Position numbers and translations under genes: made by a program. From Agrypnia vestita (Eukaryota > Arthropoda > Insecta > Trichoptera > Phryganeidae): a stretch of 64,000 bases of DNA. Of this stretch, positions 1 to 9,439 are shown one piece after another (position 1 is the first letter of the stretch; each line of letters opens with the position of its first letter). The notes under the pieces are model-generated. The model made no database searches. It had not been told where the DNA came from and worked only from the letters and a program-made list of their open reading frames with translations. The stretch is from NCBI GenBank assembly GCA_016648135.1, contig JADDOH010004199.1, forward strand, positions 62,001 to 126,000. The letters are read 5' to 3'.

Positions 1-363
1 GTCAGGTTTTTTAAAATTAATTTTTCGTATTAAAATTTTTGGCGTCAAATATTATTTTTTTGTACGACATGAATTTCTATTTACTATTCGAATGTGTTCC
101 AATAAAGATTTTGTTATTGCCTTTTGTGTCCAATACTGAAAGAACTACACACTAAATGAATACTATCTCACTTTTTCTTTTGCCATATCTTTATTTATCA
201 AGTTCTAAATAATGCAATGTTTGCTTTAACGTATGTTTAATTTTGTTTAAAGAATGTTAAATTTAGTAACGTTCATTTTAATTACATAAATATTAATGCA
301 AGTACAATGATTGAAACCCTGTATCTCATAACGGTGTGACAGGAACAAGGAAGAATTTGTATT
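1..363. other. AT-rich stretch, no gene seen
   Basis: AT-rich sequence with no convincing reading frame, RNA gene or repeat boundary. It ends where a LINE remnant becomes recognisable. Confidence 0.5.
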
Positions 364-835
364 TTAGTATGCCTCAATGTTTAATGACATATCTTTAGCA
401 TATATCAATATCGACAAGTGCAACTCAATATCTTTCACAAAAAAACATAGACCCATATCATTTTTATACAGCATCAACGGATCAACACAAAATTCCTTAC
501 CATTTATTAAAGACTTGGGAATCATCTTTGACCGATCTCTCAAATTTAACCACCATGTTGACGATATAGCAAAACGAGCTTCCAAAACTCTTGGTTTTTG
601 TTCTCAGAACAACGAAAGAATTTTCTGATACTTCAGTGTCAATTACTATGTACAAATCCCTTATTAGAAGCTTGTAAGAATTCTCGTCAACAATCTGGTC
701 ACCCAATTACGATATTCACAATAATAGAGTAGAAAAAATCCAAAAAAAAAATCCTTAAATCTTTGACATATCGACAAGGTCTAAGTGATTCACTCGATAC
801 ATACGCCAAGAGACTCAAAATTTTTCTAATTTAGT
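364..835 (+). pseudogene. LINE reverse transcriptase C-terminal remnant
   Basis: The translation resembles the region downstream of the RT catalytic core of Jockey/CR1-type LINEs. At 377-628 it contains INIDKCNSISFTKKH, then KDLGIIFDRSLKFNHHVDDI and a KTLGF motif. After a frameshift near 630 it continues with MYKSLIRS, IWSPNYDIHNNRVEKIQKK and a short tail. These are the usual 'K-LG---D--L-F--H' and 'YGS-IW-P-Y--H--RIEKIQKK' blocks. There is no catalytic YADD box, no endonuclease and no clear 3' tail, so this is a truncated dead copy. The clade call is an inference. Confidence 0.75.
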
Positions 836-944
836 AAATAAATATTGAATCTTGCCCGAGACTGTTTTGATTTTTTTTAGTTTTATTATTGAACCAACTG
901 CGATGTTACGCTTTGGAATATTTTGGCGAAATGAATCCGGGAAT

Positions 945-1085
945 GGTTGTGACAGGCCGAAGCGGCCGCCTCGTGCAGTCGCCCTGCAGCGCTCCGCAGT
1001 CTGTTACCCGCGACACCTGCACCACTGCATTCGATGCAGCGGCCAGTTGTCTGTACGGCCGCGGATTTATTTCGAGGATTTGACA
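945..1085. other. GC-rich island of unknown nature
   Basis: About 140 bp of markedly GC-rich sequence in AT-rich surroundings, with a CCGAAGCGGCCGCC stretch and several CTGCAG/CGCAG repeats. Short open frames occur in several phases, which GC-rich sequence produces by chance. No domain is recognised. It could be a conserved regulatory element or repeat debris. Confidence 0.3.
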
Positions 1086-1960
1086 AATATCAATTTGTAA
1101 AATCAATTGATGTAATATTGTCAAAGTTTCAACGGAAATATTTGCCAGACAATAGTTGTAATCTCCTAATATTTGATTCGTAATCTAAGAACGCAATAAA
1201 TATTAAAATCACAATAAATATTAAAATTAATTGTATCAAAGATACCCCCCACATTTAATAACAATAAACCCCGTACAAGAAACCCGGAGTTCTTTAGAAT
1301 GAATAATGTTGGTTATTTTTCTCCCATCACAAGAATATTTCGTACTTACAATACATATTGTGCTGACCGTAAGGTCGATGTTAATATTCTTGCAGACATC
1401 CTATCATCATTCAAAATGTCACTCTTACATTAACAACATCCATTTTTTGTTGATAACCATATTAACCACATTATCTAATCAATTATTTAGTTATATTTTT
1501 TACTTATTTACATTACATTAATACTCTGAAATATACATACCTATGCAATACCATAACCAATTATTTAGTTACATTTTTTTTACTGTTCACATTACATTAA
1601 TTTTCTTAAATATACATATGTATGTTTATGCTAGAGCAGGTCGAAGACACTTGTAATTAGGATGATGGGCATAGTCTTAATTAATACTGTATTATTCTTT
1701 ATGTATCATATACCCATTATTCTGTTTGTGTCTCAATAAAATAAAAAAAATAAAGAATAATAAAATAAAAAATTTCACACGACGCAAACACATTGTGGTG
1801 AGACATAATATCTTTAAATAAAATAACTATTTGTATAACACCACTTATTGAGTTTACACCAACTAGCAAAATTACTTTGTGGTGACATAATTATATTTTA
1901 TATAAATTATAATGAAGAAAATATTAAGGGAAGCTTCCCTATATACCACTTTATTGAGTT

Positions 1961-2007
1961 TACACCAACTAGTTTCAACTCACCGCTGAGTCTTCATCAG
2001 GGTTCAG
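1961..2007 (-). ncRNA. Hammerhead ribozyme motif in Penelope-like repeat
   Basis: Read on the minus strand: CTGATGA, then stem II ACTCA/TGAGT with loop GCGG, then GAAAC, a TAG spacer and the predicted cleavage triplet GTT, followed by GGTG. Stem I begins CC/GG. All invariant core bases are present. The two-pair stem III is typical of the minimal hammerheads known from Penelope-like elements. Self-cleavage is untested. Confidence 0.6.
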
Positions 2008-2104
2008 TATTAACTAAACAAAAACAGAATTACAAACAGTATTAAGGGAAGCTTCCCTTAATGCTTTATTCATTTTTTGTAAGTCTGTTTTTGTTTAGTT
2101 AATA

Positions 2105-2152
2105 CTGAACGCTGATGAAGACTCAGCTGTGATTTTAAACTAATTGGTGTAA
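2105..2152 (+). ncRNA. Decayed hammerhead motif, partner of the minus-strand copy
   Basis: CTGATGA is intact at 2112-2118, with stem II beginning ACTCA, but the GAAA box reads TAAA and the stem II partner is altered. It is the mirror copy of the motif at 1961-2007 and is probably inactive. Confidence 0.45.
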
Positions 2153-2379
2153 ACTCAATAAAGTGGTGTTATACAAATAGTTATTTTATTTACAGATAAA
2201 AAAAAAAATTTCCTAGCATCTCTTACCCAGATGTTTTTGAAATTCATTGAAATATAAAGTTATTAATAGAATAATAGATCATTTTCGCAAGACTACATAT
2301 ATGATTCTGATTTTTTTTGTTAATATAGTCTGTTATTGTGCGAGGATTCTAATCACCAAAGTGGAGATCTTAAAAGTGG

Positions 2380-2475
2380 AGATCTTAATAAATCTAAATC
2401 TTAAAAGGATGCCTGTAAGAACTAAAGACATCGTACATAAAACGGCGGTAAGACCTGCAATATGGTACAATACAG
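2380..2475 (+). pseudogene. LINE RT fragment, 5' part of an interrupted copy
   Basis: The translation reads RMPVRTKDIVHKTAVRPAIW, matching the 'K--IY-TVVRPA-LYG-E-W' block near the C-terminus of RTE/Jockey-type LINE polymerases. It stops at 2475 where a hAT element begins and resumes at 4246 in the same orientation. Together they are one dead LINE split by a later insertion. Confidence 0.7.
2468..2475. repeat. 8-bp target site duplication of hAT element (left)
   Basis: CAATACAG lies directly before the TAGGGATGGG terminus and is repeated exactly at 4238-4245 after the other terminus. Confidence 0.85.
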
Positions 2476-2764
2476 TAGGGATGGGTCGTCGACGTATTTA
2501 CCGTCGACGAAACGAGACCGTCCACGTCCATCCATCGACGAGACGATCAACTAGTTGAATTCGTCAACTTCGTTACGCGGACGTCGCGGACGTTTATCTA
2601 AACATCGGGACGATAGTCAACTGTCTACGGTTTGACGCGACGCTGCTCGACGGCACAACCGTTGGTTATTTTTATTACGTTTATTTTTAAAATTTAAAGA
2701 AGTTCGAAGGAATATAGTTTCGGGGAAAGTAAAACCGCTACTTGTACTTATATGTAAAAAGAAA

Positions 2765-2820
2765 TATTTTATTATTTATTTGTTTACGCACATTATAGGC
2801 TTTTACATATTGTTTTATAT
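2765..2820 (-). repeat. LINE 3'-end signature
   Basis: Complemented, it reads ATGTAAAAGCCTATAATGTG followed by an A/T-rich (AAAT)-like tail. Related copies occur at 19178-19220 and 40115-40175 in the same orientation, which suggests the 3' end of a common LINE. Confidence 0.45.
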
Positions 2821-3299
2821 ACTTCTTTCTATATATAATAAAGAAAGAAGTAGGTATACACAACAATATCAGGTGTAAGCAGTAAAATATAAATATAAAC
2901 TACATATATAAGCAGTGAAAGTATCGGGTATAAGCATTAAAATATGAGTATAAAAATTAAAAATATAAAGTACAAAGCAATGTGTGTATAAAAAAATATA
3001 TTAGATACACATTATTACATGTGTACAGGGTTATTTGTAAAACAATAATAACCTAGCAGGACTATATTCCTGCCTTGATTATGAGTATTATTTTTTGTAA
3101 AACGTTGGACTATCACTACACTAACTCAAATCGATTACGAAAAATTCATTCGTTTCAATACAAGTTAAATAAAATGATAAAAACCTTTACATTTATTTAT
3201 TATCTATAAATTTATAAATAAATACATAATTTAAAAATACTTTACATTTGAGATGTTATCTAGAAATTTATTGAAGAATACATCTTTCAAAGTCAGACT

Positions 3300-3440
3300 T
3301 TCACTTTGTGGTGACATTATTAATAAATAAATATATCTGTATTATTTGTCAACTTTAGTTTAAGGCTCAATTTGAGAAAAGGAACATTGTTCCCGAAACA
3401 TGTAAAAAACCAATAAAAAGTGGTGTAAACAAAATTATAA
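3300..3440 (+). repeat. Penelope-type terminal fragment inside hAT element
   Basis: It contains TTGTGGTGACATTATTAATA, then a degenerate hammerhead: TTGAGAA in place of CTGATGA, stem II GGAAC/GTTCC with loop ATT, and an intact GAAACATGTA. It ends with AATAAAAAGTGGTGTAAAC, the recurring outer end of these repeats. Confidence 0.55.
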
Positions 3441-4237
3441 TAGATTAATTTTTTTATCTACAAAGTTGAAAATAGGGAATTTATAATAAAAATTAATTAA
3501 ACCTAAATTCAAGATTATATTACATATACAATAATTAATGTTGGACTCCTGAATAAGGACCATAGTTAGGTATAGAAATTTTTATTCCCTACAAGTTTGT
3601 TTATCATTTATATGCTAAAGTTGAAAAGTAAGGAAATAACACAATAATTAAATTTTAGCATCCCTTTTCAGGTAAATATATAAGAAGTCGAGATCGATCG
3701 AATAAAATATTGATTTTAGAAAAATATCTAGCCGGCCTATTAATTAATAATAGTTCAATAAAAAATAAAATAATTAAACAGAATTGTTTTATTTTATACG
3801 GCGTAAAATTGGGAATTCACCGAATCGTCGCACGTGACATCACAAAAAATCAAGTAAAAAATAATAGATAATAGCTTATTAAGCCTATCTCGCGCTACGC
3901 ATGTATTCAAATTTCAAATCTCTAGTCATAGTTCGTGTACACAGATCTGCACTCTATGGTAGTGTACTTTAGAGTTGAAATGAAATTACCCGTCGAGCCG
4001 TCTATGACGTCTATGGCATCTACAAGTCGACAGCGAGAGAAATAAACGGAGACGTTTTGTCTTGCTCTCGCTCGTTGCTTTGCATTGCGTTAATCTCGAA
4101 TCGTCCACCGACCACGGCGTCCGCTGTCCACCGTCTACGAATTCAACTAGTCCATGCGATAAACGTAAACGGTCGACGCGTCGATGCAACGTCAACGGTT
4201 GATTTCAACTAGTCCGTCCATTCAACGCCCATCCCTA

Positions 4238-4245
4238 CAATACAG
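4238..4245. repeat. 8-bp target site duplication of hAT element (right)
   Basis: CAATACAG, identical to 2468-2475. Confidence 0.85.
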
Positions 4246-4525
4246 AATGCTGGACGACATCCAAAAAACACGAACAGCTGCATACAACTGGAATGAAAAT
4301 GTTGCACTGGGCAGGGGGTATAACACACATAGACCCCCAGTGAGTATATCAGAGGGTCGTTCAAAGTGGTACCGACAGCTGAAAAGCTGAAAGAAAGCAG
4401 GAAGGGATTGGTACAGTCATGTCCTGCGTAGAGATAATGACTATTCAGTGAAAAGAGTATTCTACATACCTACTAAATCTAGATGTAGAGGCACGCAAAA
4501 TGGTGGTCTTATATTGAGAGGGAGC
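4246..4525 (+). pseudogene. LINE RT fragment, 3' part of the interrupted copy
   Basis: It continues the LINE remnant of 2380-2475. Around 4394-4510 the translation reads KAGRDWYSHVLRRDNDYSVK then RVFYIPTKSRCRGTQNGG, matching the LINE block 'RL-WYGHV-RRD--YV-KRVL---V-GRR-RGRPKKRW'. Stops and frameshifts show it is dead. It ends abruptly where the LTR-like sequence begins. Confidence 0.72.
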
Positions 4526-4526
4526 T

Positions 4527-5038
4527 CGCAACACAAGATGTTTTCGTCTTAACAATACCTTTAACACAAATTAAACTTAACGCTATTCTTTAAATTACAT
4601 TTCAATGTATCACTCGTAAATAAACACTTTATTTTCGCTGGAATACTTTATTTAACATTCCATCCAATTCTCGCACGTATTAGTCGTATTGGTTTATTTC
4701 GCCACTTAGGTACTTTCGCTCGATTATTTTGATTTATTTAACGCCTTGATTATCTCACGACTGGCCACTCTGACCATCGCCTCGCGGCCAACTTCGCACC
4801 GAACGAACTGTCAAAACACAATGAACTGCGCGCGGCCTAGATCCGCGCTATTTATATACAAATGCTCTTATTTCGAACTTTCCAGATTATGCTTGTGTTA
4901 AGGAGAAGGTTCTCGTCGCCTCTCGATTGTTCCTGGTGTTTCCTATGTTGTAGATCACCCTAGATTGCTACAGGCCGTGTTGTTACATATTACAAGGGAT
5001 GCTGTACGTAATCTCGTTTGCCCTTTCGTTACAGTATA
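4527..5038 (-). mobile_element. Possible solo LTR
   Basis: On the minus strand the block begins TGTAAC (two candidate starts, 5034 and 4990). It contains TATATAAATAGCGCGG near 4858-4843, with an initiator-like GCAGTTCATTG about 30 bases further, and ends after several AATAAA signals. This is the order of a retrovirus-like LTR promoter and polyadenylation region. It abuts the truncated LINE. I could not find a clear target duplication or a matching second LTR, so boundaries and identity are tentative. Confidence 0.4.
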
Positions 5039-5339
5039 TATTGGATCATCCGTAAGTAATTTGGTCTTTTAATTATATTAAATAAGTCACGTAATTAAAG
5101 AAAACGTTCCAAAAAATAATCCCTCGGTATTCATTTGTTATAATAAATAGTCAAGACTCGTGAGGGGTGTATTGGACCGTGTTCACTTTTCTGCCTTAAA
5201 ATCTCCATTTATTTCGTATTACATCTTACGATAATAAATATAAATAAATTCCCCGAAAAAATACAGATATAATCTGTGTACACTCAGTCTAACAACGAGA
5301 GCTCATATTTAAAAGATTAAATTTAATGCCGACATAAAA

Positions 5340-5690
5340 CATGAATTATTTAGTCCCCGCGCCGAGTAAGTGGGCCTCGTAATCCGCTTCTCAAAAAATT
5401 CCTTTCATCAAGGAGACGTCCTCCGCGATGTGTTTTCGACTTGTTTATATTTATTTCGAGTAGGGATTTGTAATTTCATAATTTCTGTTGAAAATAATCG
5501 CTTTTCACGGCACATCTCCGCGACGGGTGTCCGCGAAATGCCTTCGGATTACTTCACGCCCGAAAGGAACAATTTTTTCGCGTTTACGCTTTACGCGTAA
5601 CTCACTTTTCTTGTCACTGGCCGTGAAGCATCACTTGCTGCGGAAATTACACTCGACCCGAAGGCACATTTTTACAATCTAAAGTGATCC
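5340..5690. promoter_or_regulatory. CpG-rich low-repeat block
   Basis: About 350 bp rich in CG dinucleotides (CGCGCCGAG, TTTTCGCG, TTACGCGTAA), unlike the surrounding AT-rich DNA and unlike the transposon families here. Short frames are open but resemble no protein. It is a candidate conserved regulatory element, a suggestion from composition only. Confidence 0.3.
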
Positions 5691-5699
5691 TTCTTTAAA

Positions 5700-7550
5700 A
5701 AGTAGGTGTACTTAGTTAGATTTATACGTATTATTAGGTGTACAGAAAAAAACGGTTTTTGAAATTAAAAAATGTTTTAATAACAAATTTATTTTTACAA
5801 CTCCATCGATAGATGCGACCTTCTTCTATCGTTCATCAATTTTTACTCCCTGTATATTAACTCGTGGCGTCTGCTTGCTTGCTTGCCGGCTTGCCGTCAA
5901 CAAAATCGTTGGATCGATTTTTGACCCTTTTCCCGTGATTCAATCGAGCTGAAACTTGGCAAGTAGACTCGTGGCGACGATCAAGAAGATCTATCAAATT
6001 TTAGTTAAAAAAAATTAATAATTATAGTATAATTTCGGATTTTTAGACATTTTATTGATTTTTTCAAATTGGAATCATTAAAAAAGGTTGATTACGGCGG
6101 CCCGATAACGTCGCGGAATATTTTCTAAATTTGAATTACTCCGTCGGTATGTATAATAGGTACTTCACTACGAATGTCGAAAATCTAAATTGACTAACAA
6201 ATGTTTTTAGAATTTAATCTTCAAAGCATGAAACATCTGACATTTTAGAAATATATTAAATTACTGTAAGTTTAGTATGTTTTAATTCGTCTTTAATTGT
6301 TGTTATATTTTACAAAGAAAGGGAGTATAATAAAAACTTGGTTTTTATGGGTTACTTTTTTTGAACTCTCTTTTAGGGCCTGACACTGTCAGGGCCAATT
6401 TGCTTCACTACCGTTATTAAATTTTCTTCCATCTACATAATGCCGCGAAGATCTAACCAAGTGATAACAAAATGATGCTAGATCGGGTCCTTATGGAGAG
6501 TGATCCTTAATTTTTCATCTTTATGTGTTAATTGAATCTCGCGTGATTTTCGTTCGTACGCTTGCTATTTTGTTACTTTATTTAATTACTTTGGTAGCCA
6601 TATATCGTTTCTAAATCTTCCCGATTTTTTCATGGATGTTTGAATACTGGACTATAAGAACCAATCTTATTATTCATTTTTTGAATTAGGTACCATCTCT
6701 GTCTGGATTGACCTCAGTTTCATCAGTTGCATCGATTTGATCTGCAATAACAATTCTAGGTTTGCCAAGAATTTAAAAAAACATTTGGAAGTTTGACTTC
6801 AATACTAAAATGACCGATTTAAATTTCGTAAACCTTTTTTTGCATTAAGGAATATTTACTAATGTCACTGTTAGCTGCACATACGGAATCGTTGTATTTT
6901 TTTGTAAAACTCACAACATGGAGTTGTGTAAAAATAGTTTTTAAGAAAAAAATCCCTTCTCTGTAAATGCGCTTTATTGTACAGTTTCAAGCGTGGAAAA
7001 TGTTCGGAGAGACTTGCAACTTACTGACAAAGTGATTCAGTTATAAAAGCGTATTTTTTTGGTTACACCTAATATATTTGTGTTTAGTAATTTAACTAAA
7101 TATATATTTTTCTCAAATACTATCACTTCGGTTAGTAAAAATTTCGCAATTCACCGGCAAGGAAAATTCCGGGTTCGTATCTCGGATGAACATTTTTCGA
7201 TGGGTAGTTTTTTTCTGATTCATACATTTTATTAATTCACGAATTTTCATGGTAGTGCATTTGTGATGTACTTAGTGTTTTGAATATAATAAATTTAGAT
7301 TGTATGAATAATACATATCATGCCTTAATTTATATTTATTTTTACCGTGTAATAATTTATTTGCACGGATTTTTGGGGAATAATAATTAGTTTGCGAGCA
7401 CGTTACTTATTTTTATGAGCTCCTATTAAGTTGATGGTGGGTGATTTTTATATGTTAATTTGATGTTTTTTTCTTCTCTTCGTCTGATTTTCAAAAGAAG
7501 ATAGATAAATAAAATTTAGGGTCTTCCGAAAATAAAAGTAGTAAATTTTC
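5700..7550. other. AT-rich stretch, no gene seen
   Basis: No domain, RNA gene or clear mobile-element end. Small features are a TGCTTGCTTGCTTGCC run near 5873 and a short inverted repeat CCTGACA/TGTCAGG at 6379-6393. Confidence 0.45.
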
Positions 7551-7559
7551 GGGAAGCGA

Positions 7560-8160
7560 AATGACAGAAAATAAAAATAAACGCAAATTTATTTCCTACC
7601 GTGTCATCAGTCGGCAATAAAGATTGCTTTGATATTTTCAAATTTATTTGCGGCAATTTTTGCACATTTCAGCGGCAGTGTCGGGCGCTGGGAGTCCCTT
7701 TTACTCTTCATATTTGCATTTCGCCCCCCACCCGCCGCCGCCCCGGCTCGGCCCGGCACGAGCGCAGGAGTGAAACATCGCAAATTCGTACTATTTAATT
7801 CAGCCTTAAGCGAGCCGCTTTTTAAACATGGAGATCAGATCCGTCCACTTAGCTCACCTGAGCTTGAGAGCCACGCCGGAAGATGAAAATCTCTCGTTTT
7901 TTAAATTCATATTCTATTAGCATTTTCTTTGTTTTGTCCACGGGAATGAATTAAAGCTCTCAAAGGAGGATGCGTTTCCCCCGTTATTTCGAAATTTTCG
8001 CGTTTTTTCGAACTCCCTTTCTTCCAGAAATGGCGGGCAGTGAAAATGATTTTAAAAATACATTTCCACCCCGCGACTTCTCGAGTAACGTTAAGCCTCC
8101 GAGCGAGTTAATAACACTTGACCCGAGGCGTACTGGATCAGCTATCCTTTGAACCGAAGA
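7560..8160. promoter_or_regulatory. GC/CpG-rich low-repeat block
   Basis: Mixed-complexity sequence with a GC-rich core at about 7720-7770 (CCCACCCGCCGCCGCCCCGG) and CpG-rich sequence to 8160. Open frames around 7601-7886 and 7970-8152 resemble no known protein and lack splice signals I would trust. Candidate enhancer or promoter-like element, by composition only. Confidence 0.3.
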
Positions 8161-8755
8161 TTTATCTGAGAATTTGTGAGAAAATATAAATAATTTGACT
8201 TTGTTTTCTGCTCGCTGTTGTTTTCAAAAGGCGACAAACATTGTTGGCGGTGCCTGTTACCTTTATTTTCACTTTTATCGAAGTTTATTTTGGATTGGTC
8301 CAATTTAAGTAATGCCTTTCACACGCTCTCATTGCCTGCAGATAGCACCAAGTGGCATGCATTCGGTACAGACTTCGTTTAAGTTTTGATGCTATTATAT
8401 TACAATGTTATTAATATATCATACTGTTTGGTGTCCTTTAAAATCTTGTTTATATGGCGTCTTTGGCGTCCGGAACATGGCCGATAGTGGCCACTGCGCG
8501 GCTATTAGTGTATGTGATCAAATATCGCCCATTGCTTTTCATACGATTTGGTTATTTTTTTAAACTGGTTATGGCAAAAATACTTACTGCATACTGCATT
8601 TTTTAAGCAATTATAATCTAGATGGTATGTCGCCGTGTATGCGTTCGTGTTTGACACATTTCCAACCAAAAGTATATACTTAACTAAAAATTAAACGCCA
8701 AAAATGCAGAAAAAATAATATTGTCAGAAAATAAAAATTTCGATATATCTCGCCT

Positions 8756-8950
8756 TGATACTCGAATGTTAAATAAATATATTTTTTAAAAATGTACACC
8801 TCGTTTCTTACATTCGATTTGATTATGACTCGAATGTTAAATGATGTTTATATATTATTTCTACACACGGAGTATAGATATATATAAAATAATATCTAAA
8901 TATATTTTTTTTAAATGTACACCTCGTTTCTTACATTCGATTTGATTTAA
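8756..8950. repeat. Partial tandem duplication
   Basis: The segment with ACTCGAATGTTAAAT and ATGTACACCTCGTTTCTTAC occurs at about 8760-8824 and again at 8830-8947. The shared part, AATATATTTTTTnAAATGTACACC to TTCGATTTGATT, is nearly identical, about 122 bp apart. A small local duplication. Confidence 0.75.
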
Positions 8951-9298
8951 TTGTTGAACCTGGCAATGGAAAAAAACATTACTCGATGCGTATTTAGCGC
9001 AATCATAAAATATATAAAAGAAGAATAACCCAACGCAGCATCAGAATTGAAAAAATTTAGCTATCACAAGGCGGGTGCTTGTGTATTTATAATAAATCAT
9101 GGCATATGGCTACTTAAATTTATATTTTCCAGAATTTCTTGTAATGCAGAGATTTTTTGCCTGTAGATATGTCCTTGCTCAACCAGATAATAACCTATCT
9201 AATAAACACATTAATAATGAGGCAATTTTACATTGGCCGACATTGAATTTTTCAAGCAAATCATTGTTTTGTTTATTTTTTGCATTAGTTGAGACGTA

Positions 9299-9435
9299 CA
9301 GTAGCCGGCAAACATCTTGAAATTTTACGGCGTAGTGGGGGGAAGTTTGCGCATGTACCATTCCACCAAAAAGACCCAAATTTTGTCTTCTGCACATTCC
9401 CCCACTACACCAAAAAAATTCAAGACGTTTGCCTG
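9299..9435. mobile_element. Small Tc1/mariner-type MITE, 137 bp
   Basis: Inverted ends read CAGTAGCCGGCAAACATCTTG (left) and, complemented, CAGGCAAACGTCTTGAATTT (right). The inversion extends through GTAGTGGGGG/CCCCCACTAC. TA dinucleotides flank both ends (9297-9298, 9436-9437), the Tc1/mariner target signature. There is no coding capacity. Confidence 0.7.
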
Positions 9436-9439
9436 TACC

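Larger units (their letters stand above)
1790..2195. repeat. Palindromic Penelope-like terminal repeat with hammerhead cores
   Basis: Two arms are inverted about a near-perfect palindrome (ATTAAGGGAAGCTTCCCTTAA, about 2042-2062). Left arm, about 1938-2041; right arm, about 2063-2182; a further copy of the outer part lies at 1813-1852. Each arm carries a hammerhead-like core beside the text TTGGTGTAAACTCAATAAAGTGG in minus or plus orientation. The recurring GTGGTGACATAA motif at 1792 and 1876 also occurs at other Penelope-type fragments in the window (3311; complement near 54018). Inference: a terminal-repeat pair of a Penelope-like retroelement without its coding part. Confidence 0.65.
2476..4237. 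mobile_element. Non-autonomous hAT-type DNA transposon, 1762 bp
   Basis: The left end reads TAGGGATGGGTCGTCGACG and the right end, complemented, TAGGGATGGGCGTTGAATGG, giving an imperfect terminal inverted repeat of about 12 bp. Both ends share a subterminal ACTAGTTGAATTCGT motif. The element is bounded by an exact 8-bp duplication, the length expected of hAT elements. No transposase frame is visible. The interior is AT-rich and holds a LINE 3'-tail-like segment near 2765-2815 and a Penelope-type fragment near 3300-3440. The insertion splits a LINE polymerase remnant that reads through if the element and one duplication are ignored. Confidence 0.85.

Noticed and set aside
2247..2558. Plus frame of 103 codons
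   Set aside because: A chimera: the first part is LINE polymerase, the end is the hAT terminus read through by chance.
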